Source: JALNZF01 sp049793155
Lineage (GTDB): Bacteria; Nitrospirota; UBA9217
Length of the DNA stretch: 20,418 nucleotides
Reading direction: 5' to 3'
Assembly (NCBI GenBank): GCA_049793155.1
Contig: JBARBN010000085.1
Coordinates: 1 to 20,418 of the forward strand
In this document: piece by piece, positions 6,755 to 13,872 of the stretch
Layout: the number at the start of each line of letters is the position of its first letter
Numbering within the stretch: position 1 is the first letter of the stretch
Notes under the pieces: model-generated
What the model saw: the letters and a program-made list of their open reading frames with translations, nothing else
Database searches by the model: none
What the model was told of the DNA's origin: nothing
Position numbers and translations under genes: made by a program

Positions 6755-7783
6755 ATGCTTATCGTACTCCATCATTCGGCGAGTGCCAGGGATGTCGAAC
6801 AGATAAAGAAGTCAATCACGATGATGGGGCTCAAACCGGTAGCCATTCCCGGGGCCGAGCGTACGGCCATCGGTGTGATCGGGAACCAGGGATGGGTGGA
6901 TGACTCACCTCTGCGGGGCAACAAGGCGATCCAAGAGATCATTCATGTAACCAAGCCGTACAAACTCGTGAGCCGCGACTTTCATCCAAAGGATTCGGTG
7001 GTGTCCCTCGGCCGAGCGGTCACGGTCGGCGGAAAATCTCCCTTCCTCATGATCGCGGGTCCCTGCGCGGTCGAGAGCAGAGAGCAGCTCATGAAGACGG
7101 CGAAGTTCCTCAGGAAGTTGGGAGTTGCGGTGCTGCGCGGCGGGGCGTACAAGCCGAGGACGAGTCCGCACAGCTTTCAGGGGCTTCGTGAGGGGGGGCT
7201 GGAACTGCTCGATGAAGTGAGGAACGAGACGGGCATGCTCGTCGTTACCGAGATCGTGAGTCCCGAGCACGTGGAGCGTGTCGCTAAAAAAGTCGATATC
7301 CTTCAGATCGGGGCGCGGAACATGCAGAACTTTGACCTTCTGACCGAGGTCGGCAAGACCAGGAAACCGGTCATTCTGAAGCGCGGTCTCTCGGCAACGG
7401 TCGAGGAGTGGTTTGGTTCGGCCGAATACATGCTTCTTCACGGCAACCCCAATGTGGTCCTGTGCGAGCGGGGCATACGTACATTTGAGACCGCGACAAG
7501 AAATACGTCGGACCTTGCTATCATTCCCCTGGTGAAAAAAATGACCCACCTTCCGGTCATCTTCGACCCGAGCCATGCAACAGGCAAGAGAGACCTGGTG
7601 CTTCCCACTGCGCTGGCCTCTGTTGTGGTGGGTGCGCATGGAGCCATGGTTGAGATCCATCCTGATCCGGAGCATGCGCTTTCAGACGGAGCCCAGTCGC
7701 TTCACTTTAAGGAATTTGAAAGGTTGCTCGCGCAGGTCAAGAGCCTCGCCACGTTCAAGAAACGAAAGCTCCCGGGCATCTGA
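6755..7783 (+). CDS. aroF: 3-deoxy-7-phosphoheptulonate (DAHP) synthase, type I-beta
   Basis: A 342-residue cytosolic enzyme joining phosphoenolpyruvate and erythrose 4-phosphate, the first step of aromatic amino acid synthesis. The N-terminal ferredoxin-like domain (about 1-70, MLIVLHHSASARDVEQI...) is the ACT-like feedback module of the Thermotoga-type enzyme, in which tyrosine and phenylalanine inhibit. The TIM-barrel has AGPCAVES, LRGGAYKPRTSPHSFQG, QIGARNMQN, KRG, CERGIRTFE and FDPSHATGKRD. Metal ligands Cys104, His274, Glu300 and Asp311 all align with the Thermotoga enzyme at a constant offset. Length is normal. The start overlaps the preceding stop region (one base between), so translation is probably coupled to the tautomerase. 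The inverted repeat at 7825-7946 follows. Confidence 0.95.
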   Translation: MLIVLHHSASARDVEQIKKSITMMGLKPVAIPGAERTAIGVIGNQGWVDDSPLRGNKAIQEIIHVTKPYKLVSRDFHPKDSVVSLGRAVTVGGKSPFLMIAGPCAVESREQLMKTAKFLRKLGVAVLRGGAYKPRTSPHSFQGLREGGLELLDEVRNETGMLVVTEIVSPEHVERVAKKVDILQIGARNMQNFDLLTEVGKTRKPVILKRGLSATVEEWFGSAEYMLLHGNPNVVLCERGIRTFETATRNTSDLAIIPLVKKMTHLPVIFDPSHATGKRDLVLPTALASVVVGAHGAMVEIHPDPEHALSDGAQSLHFKEFERLLAQVKSLATFKKRKLPGI

Positions 7784-7824
7784 TCATAGCGCGGCCAAAG
7801 CCATAACCAAAGAATTAAACCTCT

Positions 7825-7946
7825 GACACGGGAAAATCTGATAAAGGCTATGATAAAATCGGATCAATCAAGACATAATCATGGTTTTTCAGAATTCAAT
7901 TTGTTCATCCCTTTTATCATAGGTTAACTTCCGATTCTTCCGTGTC
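7825..7946. repeat. Imperfect inverted repeat, MITE-like, after aroF
   Basis: The left arm 7825-7858 and right arm 7912-7946 match in inverted orientation at about 25 of 35 positions. The ends are GACACGG (7825-7831) and CCGTGTC (7940-7946); the inner ends are a perfect 11-base pair, CTATGATAAAA (7848-7858) and TTTTATCATAG (7912-7922), enclosing 53 bases. The transcript could fold into a long hairpin ending aroF transcription, or the unit could be a small non-autonomous mobile repeat. No target-site duplication is obvious. Confidence 0.5.
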
Positions 7947-7961
7947 TAATCTCTTTTTAAG

Positions 7962-8240
7962 ATGAACAGCATTCACGATAGTGAACAATTTCTCTGCCGT
8001 ATCGGGTGCGGAGCCTGCTGCATTGCGCCTTCTGTTTCGTCGCGGATTCCCGGCATGCCGGATGGAAAGCCCGCGGGCGTCCGGTGCGTCCAGCTTACCC
8101 CGGAAAACCGCTGCGGGATCTACGGACAACCCGGCCGGCCCGCAGTTTGCAGTTCTTACCAGTCATCGGAATCCTGCGGAACGAACCGCGAGCATGCCCT
8201 GCGGTTTCTGGAAGAGCTTGAGCTGATGACGCGCGGATGA
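7962..8240 (+). CDS. YkgJ-type CxxxCC cysteine-cluster protein
   Basis: A 92-residue cytosolic protein of the YkgJ family (putative zinc- or iron-cluster-binding). Eight cysteines are present at 12, 16, 19, 20, 42, 51, 63 and 72, including the defining CRIGCGACC cluster, followed by APSVSSRIPGMPDGKPAGVRC and the CGIYGQPGRPAVC segment, which are conserved in this small subgroup. The metal and function are not established for the family. The ATG at 7962 is the only good in-frame start before the first cysteine; the ribosome-binding site is weak. It stands alone between the inverted repeat and the convergent TPR gene. Confidence 0.82.
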   Translation: MNSIHDSEQFLCRIGCGACCIAPSVSSRIPGMPDGKPAGVRCVQLTPENRCGIYGQPGRPAVCSSYQSSESCGTNREHALRFLEELELMTRG

Positions 8241-8316
8241 TTTTTATCAACGATGGGATAGCGGGGCGAACGCGGCAGTCGGGAAAACCTGTTGCCGGCG
8301 AAGCGAAGCATAATTG

Positions 8317-8346
8317 AAAAAAGCCACCGGCTGCAGGCGGCGGCTT
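8317..8346 (-). terminator. Rho-independent terminator of the TPR gene
   Basis: On the minus strand a 9-bp stem (AAGCCGCCG, 8346-8338, with CGGTGGCTT, 8329-8321, one G-U pair) and an 8-base loop are followed by six T's (8322-8317). It lies 28 bases after the stop codon of the TPR gene. Confidence 0.82.
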
Positions 8347-8373
8347 GTATTGTCGATGGAGAACCTTATCGGC

Positions 8374-8817
8374 TTATGGCTTCGGCTGCTCAGGCGTCGG
8401 TGGTTGCTGCACATCCGGCCGAGGGGTGACAGGCTCTGCAGTTGCAGACGGTTCGGCCTGCTGCGGTGCCGGTTCGGCCGGTTTGTATCGGGTCGGAGAG
8501 AAGTTCGGGTCTATTTCGTAGGCTTGTTCGAAATTTTCCCGGGACATTCTTCGGCTGTCACCGTCGGCCTTTCTGCTTTTCATATAATATGCGTACCCGA
8601 GGTAATAGTAGGCTTCCGCTTCGGGAGCGATCTCGGCTGCTGCATTAAATTCGTTTACGGCCGCATCAAAATCTTTTGCTTTCAAAAAAGCAATGCCCTG
8701 GTCCATATGCTTTGATGCTGTTGCGGAGTCGAAGAGTTCGTCCGCCGGATATGCGGGTGCGGCGATCATGCCCGCCAGTACTGTAAGAACAAAGATCAGC
8801 GATCGGATATATTCCAT
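8374..8817 (-). CDS. Exported TPR-repeat protein with proline-rich tail
   Basis: A 147-residue protein predicted to be periplasmic or surface-attached. A signal peptide (about residues 1-25, ending AYPA) is followed by about two tetratricopeptide repeats (residues 34-105: HMDQGIAFLKAKDFDAAVNEFNAAAEIAP, then AYYYLGYAYYMKS...ENFEQAYEIDPNF) and a proline/glutamate/alanine-rich tail of about 40 residues. TPRs mediate protein binding; no partner is evident. The ATG at 8817 is chosen because AGGAGG lies five bases upstream (8823-8828); the upstream in-frame ATG at 8847 lies inside the promoter. It is a single-gene unit with its own promoter and terminator, in the same direction as the SurA-like gene. 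There is no lipobox cysteine. Confidence 0.82.
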   Translation of the reverse strand: MEYIRSLIFVLTVLAGMIAAPAYPADELFDSATASKHMDQGIAFLKAKDFDAAVNEFNAAAEIAPEAEAYYYLGYAYYMKSRKADGDSRRMSRENFEQAYEIDPNFSPTRYKPAEPAPQQAEPSATAEPVTPRPDVQQPPTPEQPKP

Positions 8818-8822
8818 TGCAG

Positions 8823-8828
8823 CCTCCT
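8823..8828 (-). promoter_or_regulatory. Ribosome-binding site that fixes the TPR gene start
   Basis: A perfect AGGAGG on the minus strand, five bases before the ATG at 8817. It decides against the upstream in-frame ATG at 8847. Confidence 0.85.
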
Positions 8829-8842
8829 CTCTCAATGTGATT

Positions 8843-8872
8843 ACCATAGCATAATCGTTGTCATACTGTCAA
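8843..8872 (-). promoter_or_regulatory. Promoter of the TPR gene
   Basis: Minus strand: perfect -35 TTGACA (8867-8872), an 18-base spacer and -10 TATGGT (8843-8848) with an upstream TG forming an extended -10. Predicted transcript start is near 8836, leaving a short leader that contains the ribosome-binding site. Confidence 0.7.
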
Positions 8873-8929
8873 CTCGTCATGCTGCAAAATATCATACGAA
8901 TGCCGGCAACTTCGAACCCCATCGCGCTG

Positions 8930-9613
8930 TCAATGCGGGTTGATCCTGATGTCCGCCCTGCTGCGGAGCTCGGCTATGTACTGGTTCATCTGCTTCTTGA
9001 TTTTTTGATCGGTCAGCAGCGCAACAATGGTTTTCTGAAGATCCTGAAAACTTTTGTTCTTGTACTCGGCGGCATGCGCTTCAAAATAACTCTGGGCTTC
9101 ATCCCTGCTCACCCGTACGAAGATCCCGACCTTCTTTTCCGCGAAACGCTCGACCAGGAGCCGTTCGCGAACCATCCCGCGAAGCTCCTGCTCGGTCATG
9201 TCCTGTTCTGCAAGAAAGTCCTCAAAGGCCTTGTCGGAACCGAATTGTTTCCTGAGCTTGTCGCTCTCGGTATTTACCTCCTCATCGGAAACCTCAACGA
9301 AACGGAGGCGTCGCGCCTCCTGAACGAGCAGCCGTCTGGTGATGAGACCTTCGAGGGTATCCGATTCAAGCGTCTTCTGGTCTTCACCGGTGCCGCCGAG
9401 CCGCATATTCAGCGCGACTGCATGGGCAAGGTCGCTCGCGGTGATCACGTCATTGTTGACCGATGCTACGATGCTGTCCACCACCTCCGCCCGAACCGCA
9501 GAGGACAGCAGGAGGATGCAAAGGGCCAGGTTCATTACCGCGACAGAGCAGCGCGCAAGCCACACGCGATTTGTCGGGAATCGGACTTTGGCTGTGGTGA
9601 ATGAGGTCTTCAT
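8930..9613 (-). CDS. SurA-N domain periplasmic chaperone-like protein, no PPIase domain
   Basis: A 227-residue exported protein. A hydrophobic signal (about 26-42, ending VRA) precedes a SurA N-terminal domain starting VVDSIVASVNNDVITASDL, followed by LEGLITRRLLVQEARRL and helices typical of SurA/trigger-factor-like chaperones, and a C-terminal helix region RVSRDEAQSYFEAH...ADIRINPH. Family proteins bind unfolded outer-membrane proteins in the periplasm. E. coli SurA has about 430 residues with two parvulin domains; here none is present, which is seen in a recognised class of short SurA-N proteins. The ATG at 9613 gives a long n-region; an in-frame ATG at 9535 (Met27) is an alternative start. 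It starts 15 bases after the GAF-PAS gene, so the two are probably co-transcribed. Confidence 0.85.
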   Translation of the reverse strand: MKTSFTTAKVRFPTNRVWLARCSVAVMNLALCILLLSSAVRAEVVDSIVASVNNDVITASDLAHAVALNMRLGGTGEDQKTLESDTLEGLITRRLLVQEARRLRFVEVSDEEVNTESDKLRKQFGSDKAFEDFLAEQDMTEQELRGMVRERLLVERFAEKKVGIFVRVSRDEAQSYFEAHAAEYKNKSFQDLQKTIVALLTDQKIKKQMNQYIAELRSRADIRINPH

Positions 9614-9628
9614 GATAGCAGATATATC

Positions 9629-10864
9629 CTACTTTAGATCAGTCATTTTTACGCCGGCTCGATATTCCACGATATTTTCCTTTTTGATCTCCTGCAGCCG
9701 CTTGGTAATCTCGGCTATCCTGAGCGCGTTGTTCAGGATCACCTGCAGCCGCGCAGTGAGTTCCTTGTCCTTGTGTTCGTAGCGCTCGATGAGCAGTTCC
9801 ACATTGCCGATGACGGTCGTGAGCGGGTTGTTGATCTCATGCCGGACGGCGACCCCCACCTGTCCGATGGCGCCAAGGCGTTCGGCCTTGACGATCATTG
9901 CCCTCAGGTTCCTCTGTTCAGTGATGTCCCGTGCCGAGACCTGGAAACCCGTCAGAACATTGTTCACGAACAGCTTCCGGAGGCTCACTTCGAGGAAGGC
10001 ATGGCTCGAATCCCGCTTGATGATCTCGAATTCGATCAACCGGCGCGATTTTATCTCTTCGCCGCCAAGCAGTTCCCTCCCCATTGCGGCCCCGGCCGGA
10101 GTAAGAAAATCCTTAACATCCTTCCCGACGAGTTCCATCTTCGAATACCCGGAGAACAGCTCCGCTGCCCGGTTCACCGCGGTAAATCTGCAGTTGGTGT
10201 CCATGGTGAAGAGGATGTCCCGGGCGTTCTCGAAGAGATCCCAGTATTTCTCGCTTGACTGCTTCACCTCCGTATAAAAACGGAAATTCTCGACTGCCAG
10301 GCCAAGTTGGGCCCCGATCGCATCGAGCATCTGGATATCGGTCTGCTTGAGCTCAAAATCCATTTTTGTGTAGAGGAACATGACGCCCAGGACAATGCCT
10401 CTCGATTTCATGGGAATGATAATGTGGCCGTGGTCCTCCGCGCCCCTGTTGCGCACATGACGCGGATCCGAGCATCCGTCCTGCGTAAACAGCAACTCTC
10501 CGGTCTGGGCAGCGGTGCCGCAGAGGCATTCCCCCATCCTGATCGTTTCCTCCTGCTTCGCAAATTCCGGGGGGAGGCCCTGGTGGGTCACCAGACGCAT
10601 GATTTCACCGTCGGGATCGCACAGGAACACGCCTCCCCGGGGCTTCAGGCCGGCCAGGCTGTTGATGATCCTGTCGAGCGACCGGGCGAGTATATCCGTG
10701 AGATTGCCGGCCTCGCTCAACATGAGTGCGACGGCGTCGATGGCGGCCAATGCACGCGTACGCTCGAACGGATTATGCTCCAAGCCCGAGCTTTTTTTAT
10801 GCTTACTGGCTATTCTCTTAAGGTGCGCGACACGACGGTCTCTGATCTTGTTGTGTTTTTTCAT
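9629..10864 (-). CDS. GAF-PAS-HisKA protein without an ATPase domain
   Basis: A 411-residue cytosolic signalling protein. A basic N-terminus (1-35) is followed by a GAF domain (about 40-195) containing GECLCGTAAQTGE and a downstream CSDPRH, a cysteine-bearing GAF subtype of unknown ligand. A PAS domain (about 205-320, with VSARDITEQRNL at its end) leads to a HisKA dimerisation domain with a good H box, VAVRHEINNPLTTVIGNVELL, acceptor His342. The protein then stops about 70 residues later: the N, G1 and G2 boxes of the HATPase domain are all absent. The surA-like gene starts 15 bases further, so there is no room for a frameshifted remnant. It could be a phosphotransfer protein served by another kinase, or a pure sensor. 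The ribosome-binding site is weak. Confidence 0.85.
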   Translation of the reverse strand: MKKHNKIRDRRVAHLKRIASKHKKSSGLEHNPFERTRALAAIDAVALMLSEAGNLTDILARSLDRIINSLAGLKPRGGVFLCDPDGEIMRLVTHQGLPPEFAKQEETIRMGECLCGTAAQTGELLFTQDGCSDPRHVRNRGAEDHGHIIIPMKSRGIVLGVMFLYTKMDFELKQTDIQMLDAIGAQLGLAVENFRFYTEVKQSSEKYWDLFENARDILFTMDTNCRFTAVNRAAELFSGYSKMELVGKDVKDFLTPAGAAMGRELLGGEEIKSRRLIEFEIIKRDSSHAFLEVSLRKLFVNNVLTGFQVSARDITEQRNLRAMIVKAERLGAIGQVGVAVRHEINNPLTTVIGNVELLIERYEHKDKELTARLQVILNNALRIAEITKRLQEIKKENIVEYRAGVKMTDLK

Positions 10865-10901
10865 GGATTATTCTTATTTCCCTCGGGCAATGGATAACTT
10901 C

Positions 10902-10989
10902 AAGCCCCTCTGTCGTTCGAGGAAATGATACCACAGCGGACGGCACGAAGTACAGCGTTCCGTGAGCACAATGCACGTCCGAGGGGTTT
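10902..10989. other. Complex inverted repeats between Omp85 and GAF-PAS genes
   Basis: CCCCTC (10905-10910) pairs with GAGGGG (10981-10986), extended by AAG/TTT at the outside, and immediately inside CGGACG (10937-10942) pairs with CGTCCG (10976-10981). A further CACG (10944-10947)/CGTG (10961-10964) nests within. The 154-base gap could hold an attenuator or processing site; no T-run follows on the minus strand, so it is not a standard terminator. Confidence 0.3.
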
Positions 10990-11018
10990 TCTTGTTTTCT
11001 TGCTCTTGTCCCGCTTTC

Positions 11019-13769
11019 TCAGAACGTATTCCCGATATTGAAATGAAGCTCACCCGGGCTTTCTCCGGGAAGCCGGTGTATCTTTTGTCCGTAATCGATC
11101 CTGAGGGGGCCTACGGGAGTTCCGTACCGGATCCCGGCGCCGTAGGAGGAACGGAGGTCTTTTACGTCTATCTCCTGGCCTTGCCACACATTGCCTGCGT
11201 CGGTAAAGAAGACGACGCCGAATCCCTCCCCGGGGTTCAGTCGGAGTTCGAGATTCAGCACCAGCATGCTCGAGCCTCCCGTCGGGATCGGTTGTCCGTC
11301 CGGCCCCACTACGCTCGGCCCGACGGCATCCTGTTTAAAGCCCCGAACCGTCGTACTTCCGCCCACGTAGAACCGCTCATGGATCGGGACCTCGACGGTA
11401 TCGCGGAACGGCCAGGCCATGCCCGCCCGCGCGGACAGGGCCACGACGGCAGTGTCAAGCGGAAGGAACCAGCTGCCCTGGACCGTAAGCTTTGAGAAGT
11501 CCGCCTGCGACCACAATTCCCGGAGCGCCTCTTTCAGGACTATGCCGTAGAGCGCCCCCCTTCTCGGATTGAACACATCATCGCGCAGGTCCAGGATCAG
11601 GGCCGGGCTCAGACTGCTCACCAGAACGCGGCCGCTGTCTTCCGGGGTGAGCTGAGCCGCCTGCAGCACGTCATAATTGACGACATTCTCGAACTGGTAT
11701 GTCAGCGAAGGCGTCAAATGCTCATAGGTCTTTTCAACGCCGAAGGAGGCCACGGTTTTGCGAGTTTTATAATAGATCTCTCGGGTGTCGGAGTTCAGTT
11801 TCTCTGAATCCGACCACACGAGGCTGAACTTGTTCTCGAGTTTATAGCCCAGGATCCAGGGTTCCTGAAAATTAAAGATCGCGCGCTTGAGGATGTCGCT
11901 TTGCTCGTACCGAAGGCTCGTGTATCGCGCCGTGCCCCAGAGGTCCCGATAGGAGACCTCCACGGAACCCCGGAGCCGGTCCAGGTCGCCGTAACCCACG
12001 CTGATCTCCACGGCGCCTGCAGGCCTTTCTTCGACCGTCAACAGCATATCTATGATGTATTCCTTTTCTCCGGGATGGACGGGCTCGAACCTGGCAACCC
12101 GGAAATAGCCGAAGCGGTAGATCTGCTGCTGGCTCTTGAGAATGGCACTGTAGTTGTAGGGGTCCCCCGGTTTCACGAGCAGTTCGCGCATGATCACCTC
12201 ATCCCTCGTCCGTATGTTCCCCCGCAGAATGATCTTGCCGATCTTGACGGGCCGGTCCTCGGTGATCCGAAAGCGAACGTCCACGGTCCCGTCATGAGGT
12301 TTTTTTTCAACGTCCACCCGCGCATAAAGGTATGCCTTGTTCGAGTACATCATCAGTATCCGGTATTTGTCCTCGTCGATGAGACGTTCGTTGAACGGCG
12401 AGCCCTGTTTCAGATCTGTGTTTTTCTGGAGCTCCGCCGTCGTGAATGCGGTGTTGCCGTCAAAGGAGACATTGCCCGTTCTTGTCTGCGGTCCTTCGAT
12501 GATCTCGATGTTTATTACTGCCTCGCTTTTATCGTTGCTTCTGACCGTGCTCTGGTTCACGGTTGCGGACAAATAGCCGGCATCAAGGTATCGATTGCGG
12601 AGGTTTTCAACATCCCTGTCCAGGAGGTCTTCCTGAAAAGGATGTGAGGTGAACCAGCCCGGCTCCTGCAGGGCCATTTGTTTCTTGATCTCTTTGGCGG
12701 TAAAAACGGTATTTCCGCGTATCGTGATAACCTTCACCATTACCCGCGGACCCTCATGGACCGTGAACTCCAGGTTGAGCCGGCCCGGCTGCTCGGATTT
12801 TTTTACTTCCATGGTCATATCGGCATATCCCTTTTCACGGTACAGGCCCTTTATCTTGTCCATGCTGCTGTCGATAACGGAGTCCGAGATGTCATGTTCC
12901 GTCCAGATCAGGAGGGTTTGCTTCAGCTTTTTCGCTCCGAACTCGCGGTTGCCGGCAAAACTGGCCGTGACGAGCGGGCCCTCGCTCACCGGGACATGCA
13001 CCATGGCCTCGTTTTCCCTGAAACCGATGTCGACAGGTCCGGCCTTTGCAGCAGGGTACCCCTTGTCGGTATAGTTATTGATGATCGCTTTCATATCCGA
13101 GTCCTGAAGGATATCTCGCCGCAGGCGCGAACCCTTTTTGCTTTTCATTACCCGGAGGAGCTGTTTATCCCTGAACACGCTATTTCCGGAAAAGGTGATA
13201 TCTGCGATCTGGGTCGGCCGTGACTCCTGGATATAGACATGGAGGGCAACACGATGCGGTTCTTTGAGAGGCGTAGTGCGGAAGGCCACGGTCGCATGAT
13301 AAAATCCCTCTACCTGGTAGAGGGCGAGGAGGTCTGACCTGAGCGAGGAAAGCTTCTGATCGCGCGGTTCTTTCCCTTCTATACCGGCAAGCGCATCCAG
13401 GATCGTACCCGTGGGGACCGTACTGTTGCCGTGGATGTCGATCTCATCCACGATTGATATCGGCGTCACGATATATTCAAGCCGCACACCGCCGTTGTCG
13501 GGGAAGGCCTCGACCCGTATATCCTTGAAGATCCTCTTCAGATAAAGCGTCGCTATCCCGTCGCGGATCGTAGAGCCGGCGAACCGGTCCCCGGGCTTCA
13601 CCAGGATGAGCGGTAACACCTGTCCGGGATTGGGCCAGGGTTGGCCGACGTCGTCCTTGAAATCGATCCGGTTTATCGTCAACCCGGAAAATGAAGCAGA
13701 TGAAGGATAGGCAGGGGAGAGGAGCAGCAGAACGAAAGCGCATCCCGCCAACCAGGGTAATGATTTCAT
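11019..13769 (-). CDS. Omp85/BamA-family outer membrane protein with seven POTRA domains
   Basis: A 916-residue outer-membrane protein. A signal peptide (1-25) is followed by repeated POTRA units that I count as seven: about 28-103, 104-183, 184-264, 265-340, 341-426, 427-505 and 506-583, recognisable by the recurring G-N-x-x-F/V step (IHGNSTV, FSGNSVF, FAGNREF, IRGNTVF, FDGNTAF, LRGNIRT). The C-terminal 330 residues are a 16-strand-type barrel with DDVFNPRRG (730-738), the conserved lid motif VRGF (808-811) and a terminal Phe (NIGNTF), the outer-membrane targeting signal. BamA usually has five POTRAs and TamA three. It may be the BamA of this organism or a second family member; genes usually next to bamA (lpxD, skp, fabZ) are absent here. 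No ribosome-binding site is seen. Confidence 0.9.
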   Translation of the reverse strand: MKSLPWLAGCAFVLLLLSPAYPSSASFSGLTINRIDFKDDVGQPWPNPGQVLPLILVKPGDRFAGSTIRDGIATLYLKRIFKDIRVEAFPDNGGVRLEYIVTPISIVDEIDIHGNSTVPTGTILDALAGIEGKEPRDQKLSSLRSDLLALYQVEGFYHATVAFRTTPLKEPHRVALHVYIQESRPTQIADITFSGNSVFRDKQLLRVMKSKKGSRLRRDILQDSDMKAIINNYTDKGYPAAKAGPVDIGFRENEAMVHVPVSEGPLVTASFAGNREFGAKKLKQTLLIWTEHDISDSVIDSSMDKIKGLYREKGYADMTMEVKKSEQPGRLNLEFTVHEGPRVMVKVITIRGNTVFTAKEIKKQMALQEPGWFTSHPFQEDLLDRDVENLRNRYLDAGYLSATVNQSTVRSNDKSEAVINIEIIEGPQTRTGNVSFDGNTAFTTAELQKNTDLKQGSPFNERLIDEDKYRILMMYSNKAYLYARVDVEKKPHDGTVDVRFRITEDRPVKIGKIILRGNIRTRDEVIMRELLVKPGDPYNYSAILKSQQQIYRFGYFRVARFEPVHPGEKEYIIDMLLTVEERPAGAVEISVGYGDLDRLRGSVEVSYRDLWGTARYTSLRYEQSDILKRAIFNFQEPWILGYKLENKFSLVWSDSEKLNSDTREIYYKTRKTVASFGVEKTYEHLTPSLTYQFENVVNYDVLQAAQLTPEDSGRVLVSSLSPALILDLRDDVFNPRRGALYGIVLKEALRELWSQADFSKLTVQGSWFLPLDTAVVALSARAGMAWPFRDTVEVPIHERFYVGGSTTVRGFKQDAVGPSVVGPDGQPIPTGGSSMLVLNLELRLNPGEGFGVVFFTDAGNVWQGQEIDVKDLRSSYGAGIRYGTPVGPLRIDYGQKIHRLPGESPGELHFNIGNTF

Positions 13770-13775
13770 GAGGAA

Positions 13776-13804
13776 TTTTTAGCACAACAGGGCAAGAATG
13801 TAAA
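13776..13804 (-). promoter_or_regulatory. Candidate promoter of the Omp85 gene
   Basis: Minus strand: -35 TTTACA (13799-13804, 5 of 6), a 17-base spacer and -10 TAAAAA (13776-13781, 4 of 6). The expected transcript start falls on or next to the ATG at 13769, and no ribosome-binding site is present, so the message may be leaderless. An in-frame stop 10-12 bases before the ATG excludes an upstream start. Confidence 0.4.
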
Positions 13805-13872
13805 GCAAGAACCGATGAGCAGGCGGGCAAATCGCACAGCTGCATCGCATGTTCGGTTGTGGGTCATCGTAC

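Noticed and set aside
6905..7675. Minus-strand open frame (256 codons) opposite aroF
   Set aside because: Antisense of an intact DAHP synthase with all catalytic residues; no domain seen.
7825..7946. Insertion sequence or attachment site
   Set aside because: No transposase or integrase gene and no clear target duplication; kept only as an inverted repeat.
8858..9604. Plus-strand open frame (248 codons) opposite the SurA-like gene
   Set aside because: The minus-strand product has a signal peptide and SurA-N motifs; the plus-strand frame has none.
9614..9700. Idea that the GAF-PAS-HisKA gene is a frameshifted full kinase
   Set aside because: No ATPase-like sequence exists in any frame after the stop; the SurA-like gene begins 15 bases later.
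11901..12647. Plus-strand open frame (248 codons) inside the Omp85 gene
   Set aside because: Antisense of the POTRA region; no start signal or recognised motif.
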